From NCBI RefSeq assembly GCF_900608595.1, contig NZ_UWYY01000004.1, positions 62,001 through 126,000 on the forward strand: 64,000 bases of DNA, in the 5' to 3' direction. Made by a program: the position numbers and the translations under genes. This document shows positions 24,120 to 34,778 of the stretch, in pieces (position 1 is the first letter of the stretch; every line of letters begins with the position of its first letter). The stretch is from Promicromonospora panici (lineage in GTDB: Bacteria; Actinomycetota; Actinomycetes; Actinomycetales; Cellulomonadaceae). Under the pieces are notes generated by a model. That model had not been told where the DNA came from and did not search any database. It saw only the letters and a program-made list of their open reading frames with translations.

Positions 24120-25712
24120 ATGATCGTGCCAGGCTCAGGGGCAGCCCCGCAGATCCACCCGCTCGAACCGAACGACCCGCAGGAGCTCGGTGGTTATCCG
24201 CTTCTCGGCCGTATCGGCGCCGGTGGCATGGGAGTCGTCTACCTCGCAGAAACCCGTACCGGCCGGAAGCTGGCCCTCAAGGCCATCCTGAAAGAGTTCG
24301 TCCAGGACCCGGACTTCCGCACCCGCTTCCGCAGAGAGGCGGCCGCGGCCATGAAGGTCCGCGGCCGGTTCCTCGCCACCCTGATCGATGCCGATCCGGA
24401 TGCCGAGCAGCCGTGGCTGGCCATCGAGTACGTGGAGGGCCCGTCGCTCACCGCCGTCGTGCAGGCTCAGGGCCCGCTGCCCGAGCCCGACGTGCGCACC
24501 ATGCTGGCCGGCGTGGCGGAGGCCCTGCGGGCCGTGCACGCGGTCGGCATCGTGCACCGCGACCTCAAGCCGTCCAACATTTTGCTCGGCCAGGACGGCC
24601 CGTTCGTCATCGACTTCGGCATCGCCCAGGCATCCGACTCGACGGCGTTGACCCGTACCGGCCTGAAGGTCGGCACGCCGTCCTTCATGGCCCCCGAGCA
24701 GATCCGCGGGAGCCTGGCGACACCCGCCGCCGACGTCTGGGCGCTGGGCGCCGTCGCGCTCTACGCGGCGACCGGGCAGCGCGCGTTCGGCGAGGGCGAC
24801 ACCACCGTCGTGTACTACCGGGTGGTCCACGAGGCTCCCGACCTCAGCACCTGCCCCGCGTGGCTCCTCCCCCTCGTACAGGCCTGCCTGTCGAAGGATC
24901 CCGACGCGCGACCGGGCCTGCAGGAGGTGATCGACTTCCTGAACGGGGTCGCGGCTGACCACCGGACCGCGACCACGAAGATCGTCCCGGGGCCGGCGGT
25001 ACCCGATGCTCCCCTGGACGACGACGCGACCACGCTGCGGGACAGCGACGACGACGCCACCGTGCTGAAGGTTCCGGTGCAGCCCTCTCCGACGGAGCCC
25101 GCGCCGGAACCCGAGGCACCGCCCGCCCGGCGCTGGCTGTCCCGGCCGCTCACGTGGATCGCGGCGGCCGCGGGGCTGCTCGTCGTCGGCGGCGTCACCA
25201 CCGCCGTCATGCTGGGCGTGCCCTCCGGCAGCCCTGGGGCCGATCCCACGGGATCGGGGTCGGCCTCCGCATCGGCGGAGGCGTCGCCGGCGGCCATCGA
25301 CGAGTGCCTGGTGGGCAGGTGGCGGCTCGAGGAGCTGACCCAGCAGGCGGACCTCGGCGGACAGACCGTCGAGGCCTCGGGCTTCGAGGGACGCGTGACG
25401 GAGTTCCAGGCCGACGGCACCCAGCTCGTGAACTACGACGACGCCGAGCCGCTGCGCGCCGAGACCTCGGCCGGCGAGTACACGGAGACCTGGACCGGTA
25501 CGGCCACGTACCCGGTGCGGACCAGCGGGAGCACCCTCACGGCCACGGGCGTGGACTTCAGCGACGTCTCGGTCGTCAAGGCACTCGCCGGGGAGAGCGC
25601 CGAGTACCAGCCCAGCGGCGGCGTCCCGGCGGTGGAGTACACCTGCGACGACACGACCTACACGGAGCAGGGCGCCCGCGAGTACGAGGCGACGTACACG
25701 AGGATCGACTGA
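24120..25712 (+). CDS. Membrane Ser/Thr protein kinase
   Basis: A 530-aa receptor-like Hanks kinase. The glycine loop GAGGMGVVY (33-41), Lys54, HRDLKPSN (146-153), DFG (165-167) and APE (191-193) are all present. A juxtamembrane Asp/Thr-rich stretch (DDATTLRDSD then DDATVL, about 301-316) may be autophosphorylated and bind FHA domains. One membrane helix (about 344-366) leads to a Ser/Ala linker and a roughly 130-residue extracellular domain beginning CLVGRWRLEEL, a lipocalin-like beta pattern rather than PASTA. I chose the ATG at 24120. In-frame TTG (24072) and ATG (24081) exist inside the regulatory palindrome. Confidence 0.9.
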   Translation: MIVPGSGAAPQIHPLEPNDPQELGGYPLLGRIGAGGMGVVYLAETRTGRKLALKAILKEFVQDPDFRTRFRREAAAAMKVRGRFLATLIDADPDAEQPWLAIEYVEGPSLTAVVQAQGPLPEPDVRTMLAGVAEALRAVHAVGIVHRDLKPSNILLGQDGPFVIDFGIAQASDSTALTRTGLKVGTPSFMAPEQIRGSLATPAADVWALGAVALYAATGQRAFGEGDTTVVYYRVVHEAPDLSTCPAWLLPLVQACLSKDPDARPGLQEVIDFLNGVAADHRTATTKIVPGPAVPDAPLDDDATTLRDSDDDATVLKVPVQPSPTEPAPEPEAPPARRWLSRPLTWIAAAAGLLVVGGVTTAVMLGVPSGSPGADPTGSGSASASAEASPAAIDECLVGRWRLEELTQQADLGGQTVEASGFEGRVTEFQADGTQLVNYDDAEPLRAETSAGEYTETWTGTATYPVRTSGSTLTATGVDFSDVSVVKALAGESAEYQPSGGVPAVEYTCDDTTYTEQGAREYEATYTRID

Positions 25713-25715
25713 CCC

Positions 25716-25798
25716 CGCCGAGGTAGAACCCTGGCGAGGTAGAACCAGGGCGAGGTAGAACCGCTGCGGTTCTACCTCGCCAGGGTTCTACCTCGGCG
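25716..25798. repeat. Palindromic repeat family A, copy 1
   Basis: Three forward GAGGTAGAACC units (the first arm reads CGCCGAGGTAGAACCCTGG) are followed by two inverted GGTTCTACCTC units. The repeat lies exactly between the convergent kinase and leuA genes and matches 31038-31134 and 52591-52649. Confidence 0.85.
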
Positions 25799-25808
25799 CT
25801 CTTGCGGG

Positions 25809-27752
<1,944 letters not shown>

Positions 27753-27803
27753 TCACTGTACCCCCGAACGTGACCCGAACCACCAGCCACGCCCACGATC
27801 CGG

Positions 27804-27850
27804 ACGTGTCAGACGCACAGGTCATCAAGTGACCCATGCGTCTGACACGT
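27804..27850. repeat. Palindromic repeat family C, copy 2
   Basis: Arms starting ACGTGTCAGACGCACAGGTCA-like (27804 onward) and ending TGCGTCTGACACGT (to 27850) pair with two mismatches. It lies between the leuA leader promoter and the 3' end of the DUF7937-like membrane gene and resembles 22963-23010. Confidence 0.8.
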
Positions 27851-27856
27851 CGGGGG

Positions 27857-30043
27857 TCAGCGGCGGCTGCGCAGCGCCGCGTCGACCTGCGGGTCGCCCA
27901 GCGCTCCCAGCCAGTCCAGCAGCGCCGGGTAGGTCGACGGGTTGGCGGCGACCTGCGGCCGCAGGTGGGGCGCCTCCTGCACGATCTTCGCCAGGTCCGC
28001 CAGCGGGGTGGCCGGGTCGAGCGCCACAGCGGCGGTCCACCTGCCGCCCACGGGCGGCAGCACGGCGGTGTGCCCGGACTCGGAGCCGTAGTCCGACGCC
28101 GCGGCGCCCTGCCCTTGTGTCTGCCCCTGTCCGACGGCGACCGGCCGGGTCACCTGCTCCTGGCCCTCGTCGACGGCGTCGGGCCCGGCCGACGAGGCCT
28201 GCACGGCCGACTGGCCGCCGGTCGCCGGCCGGATGCGCGCCGTCTGCTGCCCGGAGGCCACACGCTGGACGTGCGCACCCGGCTGTGCGGACGCCACGGG
28301 CGTCGCACCGGAGCGCACCGGGGGCATCTTCGCCGTCTCGCCCATCGAGGGGCCGGCGGGCGCGCCCGCCGCCGGCATGTCCTCGACGGTGCGCATCGAG
28401 CTGAGCGGGACCTCGCCCGACGCCGGCTCGGCGGCGGACTGCACGGGGACCACACCGCGCTGGGCGGCTGCCGCACCCGCGACGGTGCGCACGGCGCCCG
28501 TCGAGCTGACCCGGCGAGGCTCCGCAGGGCGACGCAGCTCGGGGGCGGGCCGCACGGGCTCCTCCGGGAGCGCCGCCGGCGCCACCTTGTCACCCTTGGG
28601 CCGCGGCGGGGCCCACACGTAGGCCTGGCTGCGGTCGACGTCGGCGTCCCCGCCGATCCCCGCCGTCTGGAAGTGCTCGCGCACTGCCTTGGGCACCATC
28701 AGCGCGGACGCCGCGACGATGGGCAGGCCGAGGGCCATGAGCAGGTCACCGAGGTTCACGCCGAGGCTCGCCCCCGACGTCGCGATGACGACGACGAGGC
28801 CGAGCACGCCGGCGATGACCGCCGCGCCGACGGCGGGCACGTGTCCCGTGCCGGGGTCGCGCTGCAGGGAGCGCCGGGCGAACCAGGCTATGCCGGCCAC
28901 GATGACGCCGAGCACCAGCCGCACGACGAGCGTCACACCGGCGCCGGCCCCGAAGCCGGGGTCGATGAGCTGCACCAGGGCGGCGAGCGCGCTGCACACC
29001 GCGAGCAGCACGATGACGTCGAACGCCCGCATCGCCACCCGGACCCAGACGCCTGCCGCACGCTCGGTGCTCTCGTCGTCCTCGGCCTCGGGGTCGCGGC
29101 GCACGGCGGGCGCACCGGCGATCGCCGCGGCGAGCGGGAGCAGCACCAGGCCGAACCGGCTGGGGTCGGTCACGCCGGGGCGCATGGACTCCAGGCCGGT
29201 CAGCGAGTCGCCGGACGTGAAGATGAAGAGCAGCGCGAGCACGATCCCGGCGGCGACCAGCACCAGCCGCGAGGGCCGGTCGTGCCGCACGGTGCCACCC
29301 ACCAGGAGCCACGCCAGACCCAGCACGAGGACGAGCCATACGGGCGAAAGCAGGCGTTCGCCCAGCGTCGCGCCGTCGGCGAACTCCGCGAAAGCAGTGG
29401 AGAGGACGGCGCCCACCCCGATCAGCACGCCGACGCCGGCGATGCCGAGCCGCCAGGCGCGCACCACCGCGCCGTCGTGCTCGATGGGGCCGATCTCGCT
29501 GTCCCGCGGGGTGGCCGCGAGCGCCGCGCCGGCGAGCGCGAGGCCCAGGCCGGTGCCGACGCCCGCGCCGCTGCGCAGGTCGAAGATGAGGTGCAGCAGG
29601 CCGATCACGGCCAGCGGGAGCCCGGCGAGCAGGCGTGCGCGGCGCGTCGAGTGCACGGTCCAGGTGGCGGGTAGCACCGCCCAGCGCGCGAGGTACGGCA
29701 GGGACAGGGAGGCGAGGGACAGGGCGACGGCAAGGACGACCTCCACCCGGTCCGCGGAACGGTCGGCGACGTTCCACGGCAGCGCGAGCGACACGAGCAG
29801 CGCGATGGCGGCGATGGCGTCCCGCACGTAGTCCGCCACGGCGATGTTGGCGAACGGACTGGCGTCTTCGGCGCTCTCGGGCGCGGCTCCGTCCGCGCGC
29901 TCGGCCGCGGCTCCGTCGGCGTGCTCGGCCGCGATCGTGGCGACGTACGCGTGGTCGAGATTCTCGGTCGGCGCGCCGTTCGCGTCCTGCGCGCCGTCGC
30001 CCGAAGTTCTCTCGTCACGCTCGGAAGCGTGCTGGTCCATCAT
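27857..30043 (-). CDS. Large multi-pass membrane protein with C-terminal variant leucine-rich repeat domain
   Basis: A 728-aa protein. An acidic, Ala-rich N-terminal tail (about 1-65) is followed by some ten to eleven hydrophobic segments (about 70-450, e.g. AIAAIALLVSLALPW, LVLVLGLAWLLVGG) and a long Pro/Ala/Gln-rich cytoplasmic region (about 470-670). The C-terminus reads PATPLADLAKIVQEAPHLRPQ, then NPSTYPALLDWLGALGDPQVD, which matches the variant leucine-rich repeat module of actinobacterial membrane proteins (DUF7937-type). Function unknown. A GAGGAG ribosome site precedes ATGATG. Confidence 0.8.
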   Translation of the reverse strand: MMDQHASERDERTSGDGAQDANGAPTENLDHAYVATIAAEHADGAAAERADGAAPESAEDASPFANIAVADYVRDAIAAIALLVSLALPWNVADRSADRVEVVLAVALSLASLSLPYLARWAVLPATWTVHSTRRARLLAGLPLAVIGLLHLIFDLRSGAGVGTGLGLALAGAALAATPRDSEIGPIEHDGAVVRAWRLGIAGVGVLIGVGAVLSTAFAEFADGATLGERLLSPVWLVLVLGLAWLLVGGTVRHDRPSRLVLVAAGIVLALLFIFTSGDSLTGLESMRPGVTDPSRFGLVLLPLAAAIAGAPAVRRDPEAEDDESTERAAGVWVRVAMRAFDVIVLLAVCSALAALVQLIDPGFGAGAGVTLVVRLVLGVIVAGIAWFARRSLQRDPGTGHVPAVGAAVIAGVLGLVVVIATSGASLGVNLGDLLMALGLPIVAASALMVPKAVREHFQTAGIGGDADVDRSQAYVWAPPRPKGDKVAPAALPEEPVRPAPELRRPAEPRRVSSTGAVRTVAGAAAAQRGVVPVQSAAEPASGEVPLSSMRTVEDMPAAGAPAGPSMGETAKMPPVRSGATPVASAQPGAHVQRVASGQQTARIRPATGGQSAVQASSAGPDAVDEGQEQVTRPVAVGQGQTQGQGAAASDYGSESGHTAVLPPVGGRWTAAVALDPATPLADLAKIVQEAPHLRPQVAANPSTYPALLDWLGALGDPQVDAALRSRR

Positions 30044-30262
30044 CCGTTCACTCCTCGATAACGCCGCTGGTCGAGACTGGGGAAGTGTGGTTGGCGGCGC
30101 AGGGTCCCCGACGTTTGTACCCGCTCGGAACAGAACCTGTCAGGCTGAACGACGGCGAGTCCGGTCACACCTGCATTTCTGCGCACGTCCATCACATTCG
30201 GCGTGGGTAGAACACCACTGTCGGCGCCAGCCGACAGCTCGTCGAGGTCACAGGAGAAAGCA

Positions 30263-31045
30263 GTGGACTCAACTGCCGCACCGGCACCCCGCACCTGCGA
30301 CGTCTGGCTCGTTCCGGTCCGACGCCGCGAAGCCTGGACACGCCTGCTGACCGTACCGGATCGGGAGCACCTCGTGGGCCTCGACGATACGGCCACCGAG
30401 GTCCACCTGACGTCGCGGGCCGCCCAGCGGCTGATCCTGTCGCGCTACCTCGGGATGGCGCCTGAGGACGTCGTCGTGGACCGGTCGTGCGACCGCTGCG
30501 GCGACCCGCAGCACGGGCGTCCGCACGTCCCGGGGGCGGTCCTGGACTACTCGGTGTCGCACACGCGCGCGTGGCTGATGGTGGCCGTGGTGGGCGATGG
30601 CCGGGTCGGCGCGGACCTCGATGCCCGTCCCGCCGACCACGACCTGGACGACCTGGCGGCCGCCGCCCTCTCGCCGGCCGAGCGGCGCGCCTGGCGGCGG
30701 GTCCCCGCCCCCGACCGGGCCGACGCCCTCCTCGCGTACTGGACGCGCAAGGAGGCGACGACCACGCTGACCGGGCACGGGCTGACGATCCCGCTGCGGG
30801 ACCTCGACGTGACCGGGCCGCGCCCGACCCTGCTCACGAGCGACCCGTCGGTCCGGCTCCCCCATCCCCGGCCGTACCTGACCCACGTGCCCGCGCCGGC
30901 CGGCCACAGCGCGGCGCTGGCGACGACCACGCACGTGGACCAGATCCGCCACCTGCGCCTCCCGGACGCGGTCCCCGACCCCACCGCCCTGCCGAAGCCG
31001 GGTAACCGCATCCCCCGCACCCCTGCCCTCCTCACGCCGAGGTAG
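30263..31045 (+). CDS. 4'-Phosphopantetheinyl transferase (Sfp type)
   Basis: It transfers phosphopantetheine from CoA to carrier proteins. The 260-aa protein shows VGADLDARP (Mg-binding motif equivalent to VGVDIE) and WTRKEATTTLTGHGL (WxxKEA motif), plus LDYSVSHTRAWL in the middle. I chose the GTG at 30263 because AGGAG lies 6 bases upstream (CAGGAGAAAGCA). The TAG stop lies in the first arm of the family-A palindrome. No polyketide or peptide synthetase lies in the window, so its partner is elsewhere. Confidence 0.9.
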   Translation: MDSTAAPAPRTCDVWLVPVRRREAWTRLLTVPDREHLVGLDDTATEVHLTSRAAQRLILSRYLGMAPEDVVVDRSCDRCGDPQHGRPHVPGAVLDYSVSHTRAWLMVAVVGDGRVGADLDARPADHDLDDLAAAALSPAERRAWRRVPAPDRADALLAYWTRKEATTTLTGHGLTIPLRDLDVTGPRPTLLTSDPSVRLPHPRPYLTHVPAPAGHSAALATTTHVDQIRHLRLPDAVPDPTALPKPGNRIPRTPALLTPR

Positions 31046-31134
31046 AACTCTGGCGAGGTAGGACCTGAGCTGGTTCCGTCTCGCCCTGGCCCTACCTCGC
31101 CAGAGTTCTACCTCGCCACAGTTCTACCTCGGCG
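31038..31134. repeat. Palindromic repeat family A, copy 2
   Basis: A 25-base perfect inverted repeat (31038-31062 with 31091-31115, starting CGAGGTAGAACTCTGGCG) plus an additional inverted GTTCTACCTCGGCG unit to 31134. It fills the gap between the convergent PPTase and hydrolase genes. The PPTase stop codon is the TAG of its first GAGGTAG. Confidence 0.88.
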
Positions 31135-31137
31135 GGG

Positions 31138-32745
31138 TCAGATGCCTAGCTGGTAGGCGCCCCAGTAGGCCAGGGTCACCAGCAGCGCCGTCGCGCCGAG
31201 GACGGTGAGCCAGAAGCCCGTCGAGACGACGACGGCGATCGGCCGGGACGCCGTCGCCCGCGAACCGGTACCGGCCTGCGGAGCGAGCTCCGCGCCCGGG
31301 GTGAGCACCACGTGCCCTCGCAGGTCCCGGAGCCTGTTGAGCAGCAGCGCCGCGGCCACGACGGCGACGATGCCGAGCAGCCGCACGCCGATCCAGCCGC
31401 CCTGCACCACCAGCGCGTCCTTCTGATAGTCCATCGCGAGCCGCGCGACGACCGCGAGGTAGGCCACGAGGCCGACCGTGGTCGCCGCCGCGCCCACGCC
31501 GAGCCCGGCCAACGGTGCGCGCAGGCCCGGGGCGAGGCGCACGCCCTGGCGACCGGAACGACGTCGGGCGAGGCGGCCCGCGAGCGCCACCCCGCCCAGG
31601 AGCAGCGGCCCGACGACGACCAGCCCGCCGGCGGTGACGACCACCCCGACCAGCCAGTCGCCGTCGCCGTACCAGTGGGGCTGCGGCACGGGGGCCGCGA
31701 GGTAGAGCTGCTCGGGCTGGGCGCCCGCGACCTGCGGCGGGGCCGACGCGGTCCGGGGCAACCCGAGCACCCAGTCGGCGACGTCGGCCGCGAAGTCCGG
31801 GTGCAGCACCAGGCCGTCGGGTGTCTCGACGTTGATGCCGTGGTTCGCGTCGTCGTAGATGCGCACGGTGACGTCGTCGGCGTCCTCCAGGAGCTGCCGC
31901 GTGCCCTGTTCGAGCGGCATCGAGGCGTCCTTCGTCCCGTAGACGGCAAGGATCGGGTCGTCCTGCTCCTTGAGCCACGGCCGGACGTCGAAGTCCGCGT
32001 ACTCGAAGCCGCCGCCGGGCAGCTTCATGCCCACCGCGCGCGGGATCGCGCGGAAGACGCCCGCCGGCACGTCGGTGTTGCGCAAGTAGTTGTCGACGGC
32101 GTACGCGGCCTGCTGCCGGGGCGGCACCACCGGGGCGGAGACCAGGATCTGGAAGGCGAGCCGGGGGTCCTCCACCATCATGACCGGTGACACCCACGCG
32201 CCCTCCGACTCCGCGTACAGCCCCACCTCGTCCGGGTCGACGCCGGGGACGTCGCGCAGGTACGCCACCGAGTGGGCGTAGTCGAGCGCCATGGCCTCGT
32301 AGTCGCGGTGCCGCGTGGAGTAGTTGTCCAGCCGCTTGTCGGGCACGAGCGTGGTGATCCCCGCACTCGCCAGCGCGGTCGCGGCCAGCGTGAACGCGTC
32401 GACGGCCTTGCCGGTGCCGGCGCCGTGCACGAACACGATGCCGGGCCGGTCCTCGGCGGGCTCGCCGCCGGAACGCCCGCCGGGACTGCCGGGCTCGATC
32501 GGCTCGCGGAGCAGCCCGCCCACCTCGATCCCGTCGGCCAGCGGGATCGTCACCGGGGACTCGCGCACCTCGTAGTCACCGGGCGCGCCGGAGTCGGCCA
32601 GGGCGCCGCCGATCGCCGTCGAGTCCGTGGCGGGACGCAGGTGAGCGGTGACGGGCGCCGGCTCCCAGGCCGGGCCCGCGACAGCGCCGGTGACGGCGAG
32701 CGCGACAAGGATTGCGGCGGATGTGGCGACCGTTCGGAAGAACAC
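31138..32745 (-). CDS. Membrane-anchored alpha/beta hydrolase
   Basis: A 535-aa protein. An N-terminal signal or anchor segment precedes an alpha/beta-hydrolase domain (about 60-340) with the oxyanion-region VFVHGAGTGK, a nucleophile elbow AESEG (Ser180, an A rather than G at the first position), Asp in AVYGTKDASMP and His in DDANHGINVE. After residue about 360 come four membrane helices (e.g. WLVGVVVTAGGLVVVGPLLLGG in parts). The extracellular dienelactone-hydrolase-like domain with a C-terminal membrane module is uncommon. Substrate unknown. Confidence 0.83.
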   Translation of the reverse strand: MFFRTVATSAAILVALAVTGAVAGPAWEPAPVTAHLRPATDSTAIGGALADSGAPGDYEVRESPVTIPLADGIEVGGLLREPIEPGSPGGRSGGEPAEDRPGIVFVHGAGTGKAVDAFTLAATALASAGITTLVPDKRLDNYSTRHRDYEAMALDYAHSVAYLRDVPGVDPDEVGLYAESEGAWVSPVMMVEDPRLAFQILVSAPVVPPRQQAAYAVDNYLRNTDVPAGVFRAIPRAVGMKLPGGGFEYADFDVRPWLKEQDDPILAVYGTKDASMPLEQGTRQLLEDADDVTVRIYDDANHGINVETPDGLVLHPDFAADVADWVLGLPRTASAPPQVAGAQPEQLYLAAPVPQPHWYGDGDWLVGVVVTAGGLVVVGPLLLGGVALAGRLARRRSGRQGVRLAPGLRAPLAGLGVGAAATTVGLVAYLAVVARLAMDYQKDALVVQGGWIGVRLLGIVAVVAAALLLNRLRDLRGHVVLTPGAELAPQAGTGSRATASRPIAVVVSTGFWLTVLGATALLVTLAYWGAYQLGI

Positions 32746-32787
32746 CTTCGGATGCTACGCCCGACGATCCGCCCAGCGCCCTTCGTC

Positions 32788-32842
32788 GAGTGCTGGATCC
32801 TCGCCCTGTTGCCGCGGCCGAACGGGCGAGGATCCAGCACTC
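32788..32842. repeat. Palindromic repeat family B, copy 2
   Basis: GAGTGCTGGATCCTCGCCC (32788-32806) pairs perfectly with 32824-32842 across a 17-base loop. The stop codon of the PadR gene (32841-32843) is formed at its end. Confidence 0.88.
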
Positions 32843-33452
32843 AGCGGGGTTCGGGCGGGCGGGACGCCAGCATCTCGTCGGTGTCCCAGGTCAGCGCACC
32901 CGAACGCAGGTCCGCGACCACCCCGCGCACCCACTCCAGCTCGGCGCGCGTGGTCGCCACGAGGTGCTCGTGCTCGAGCAGGAGCACCCGGGCCAGGCCC
33001 CACTCCGCCGCGGACGCCGCCTCGCGCTCCGCCTGTTCCAGCACGGCCTCGAGTGCCGTCGCACGCTCCGCGAGCCGGTCCCGCACGAGGTCCGGCCCGG
33101 TGATCGCGAGCACCGCCAGCACCGCCCGGAACTCGGGGAACTCACGCGCCGGTGTGGCCAGGGCGGCGTCCATCCAGCGGCGCAGGGCCTCGCGGCCGTC
33201 GGCGGTCAGGGCGTAGACGATCCGGGCGGGCCCGGTGTCGGCCGCCAGCTTCTCGTGGACCTCGATGAGACCGTCGCGGAGCAGCCGCTCGATCGTCTGG
33301 TAGACGCTGTTGCTGCGCGCCACGTTGACGACGTCGTCCTTGCGCCGCATCTTGATCAGCCGCTGCATGCGGTAGGCGTGCATCGGCTCCTCGGCGAGCA
33401 GCGCCAGCAGCACCATCGCGAGCGGCGAGCGCGGCCTGGAGTCCTGGGTCAC
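32841..33452 (-). CDS. PadR family regulator
   Basis: A 203-aa PadR protein with an N-terminal winged helix (LAMVLLALLAEEPMHAYRMQRLIKM, in family blocks, then YQTIERLLRDGLIE and RIVYALTADGREAL) and a C-terminal dimerisation coiled coil (PadR C, 120-200). It is divergent from the FAD monooxygenase gene with a 73-base gap holding ATGGTTACCCAT (33500-33511), a likely operator. Its stop codon lies in a family-B palindrome. Confidence 0.9.
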   Translation of the reverse strand: MTQDSRPRSPLAMVLLALLAEEPMHAYRMQRLIKMRRKDDVVNVARSNSVYQTIERLLRDGLIEVHEKLAADTGPARIVYALTADGREALRRWMDAALATPAREFPEFRAVLAVLAITGPDLVRDRLAERATALEAVLEQAEREAASAAEWGLARVLLLEHEHLVATTRAELEWVRGVVADLRSGALTWDTDEMLASRPPEPR

Positions 33453-33525
33453 GGCGCCCAGCCTAAGCGGGTCGTCAGCTCGAAGAGCCTTGCCATCTTA
33501 TGGTTACCCATTTTATGGTGGCCCC

Positions 33526-34731
33526 ATGAGAGCAATCATCATCGGAGCGGGCATCACCGGACCCGTGACCGCCATGGCCCTGCAGAAGGCAGGCATCGAC
33601 GCGACCGTCCACGAGGCGTACGACCGCACCGCGGACGGCGTCGGCGCCTACCTCACCCTCGCCGCGAACGGCCTGGCCGCACTCCGCGTGCTGGGCATCG
33701 ACCATCGCGAGCTCGGCGGCTTCGACACGCCCGCGCTGGAGCTGCGCGGCGCGTCGGGCCGCGTCCTGACCCGCCTCGCCATGAGCCGCGACGACGACGC
33801 CGGCACGGTCAGCCAGACCGTCCGCCGCTCGGACCTCTACGTCCGGCTCCGCGACGAGGCGGTGCGCCGCGGCATCCCCATCGAGTACGGCAAGCGCTTC
33901 GTCAACACCACCACGCTGCCCGACGGCGGAGTGGTCGCCTCGTTCGCGGACGGCAGCACCGCCCAGGGCGACCTGCTCATCGGGGCTGACGGCCTGCACT
34001 CCCGCGTTCGGGAGATCCTGGACCCGAGCTGCCCGCCGCCGCGCTACACCGGCCTGCTGAACACGGGCGGCTACGCCTCCGGCGTCTCGGTGGACACGCC
34101 GCAGGGTCTGTTCACCATGACCTTCGGCAAGCGCGCCTTCTTCGCCTATGCGAACCGCGGGCCGGGCGACGTCTGGTGGTTCGCGAACGTGCCGCGCGCC
34201 CGTGCGGCGACGAGCGACGAGCTCGCAGCCTGGACCCCGGACCGCTGGCGCGCCGAGCTGACGCGCCTCTTCGCGGACGACGACGGTCCCGCGCTGGACC
34301 TGATCGCCGCCACGCCGGACATCGTCCCGCCGTGGAACACGCTGGACCTGCCGACCGTGCCGGTGTGGCACCGCGGCCCGATCGGGCTGATCGGCGACGC
34401 CGCGCACGCCATCTCTCCGACGTCGGGCCAGGGCGCCTCCCTGGCGATCGAGGACGGCGTGCTGCTCGCGCGGTTCCTGCGCGACCACGACGGTCCCGCC
34501 ACCGCGTTCGCGGCGTTCGAGGCGTCGCGCCGCGGGCGGGTGGAGAAGCTGATCGCCCAGGCGAAGCGCACGTCGAACCAGAAGATCCCGAACCCGTTCA
34601 CCCGGCTCGTGCGCGACCGGCTGATCCTGCCGCTCGTGGGCAGGGCCGCCGCCCGGACCACCCGCGACTGGGTGACCGACTACCGGATCGACTGGGACGC
34701 GCCGGCGGACCAGGCTCCGTTGCGGGCGTGA
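33526..34731 (+). CDS. FAD-dependent monooxygenase (PHBH/TetX-like)
   Basis: A 401-aa flavin monooxygenase with the Rossmann IIGAGITGPVTAMAL at the N-terminus, the DG motif LLIGADGLHSRVR (about 150-162) and the GD motif GLIGDAAHAISPTSGQGASLAIEDG (about 285-309). It resembles class-A hydroxylases acting on antibiotics or aromatics. The ATG at 33526 begins MRAIIIGAG. Controlled, by position, by the divergent PadR repressor. Its TGA stop lies in a repeat related to family D. Confidence 0.9.
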   Translation: MRAIIIGAGITGPVTAMALQKAGIDATVHEAYDRTADGVGAYLTLAANGLAALRVLGIDHRELGGFDTPALELRGASGRVLTRLAMSRDDDAGTVSQTVRRSDLYVRLRDEAVRRGIPIEYGKRFVNTTTLPDGGVVASFADGSTAQGDLLIGADGLHSRVREILDPSCPPPRYTGLLNTGGYASGVSVDTPQGLFTMTFGKRAFFAYANRGPGDVWWFANVPRARAATSDELAAWTPDRWRAELTRLFADDDGPALDLIAATPDIVPPWNTLDLPTVPVWHRGPIGLIGDAAHAISPTSGQGASLAIEDGVLLARFLRDHDGPATAFAAFEASRRGRVEKLIAQAKRTSNQKIPNPFTRLVRDRLILPLVGRAAARTTRDWVTDYRIDWDAPADQAPLRA

Positions 34732-34770
34732 TCGTCGCGGGCGTGATCGTCGCAGCTTCGTACCCGGTCA
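34723..34770. repeat. Half copies of palindromic repeat family D
   Basis: GCGGGCGTGATCGTCGC is repeated in tandem and continues as GCAGCTTCGTACCCGG, matching the left arm and loop start of the 43487 element. The right arm is missing. The monooxygenase TGA lies inside the first GCGTGATCG. Confidence 0.55.
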
Positions 34771-34778
34771 CGGCTGCG

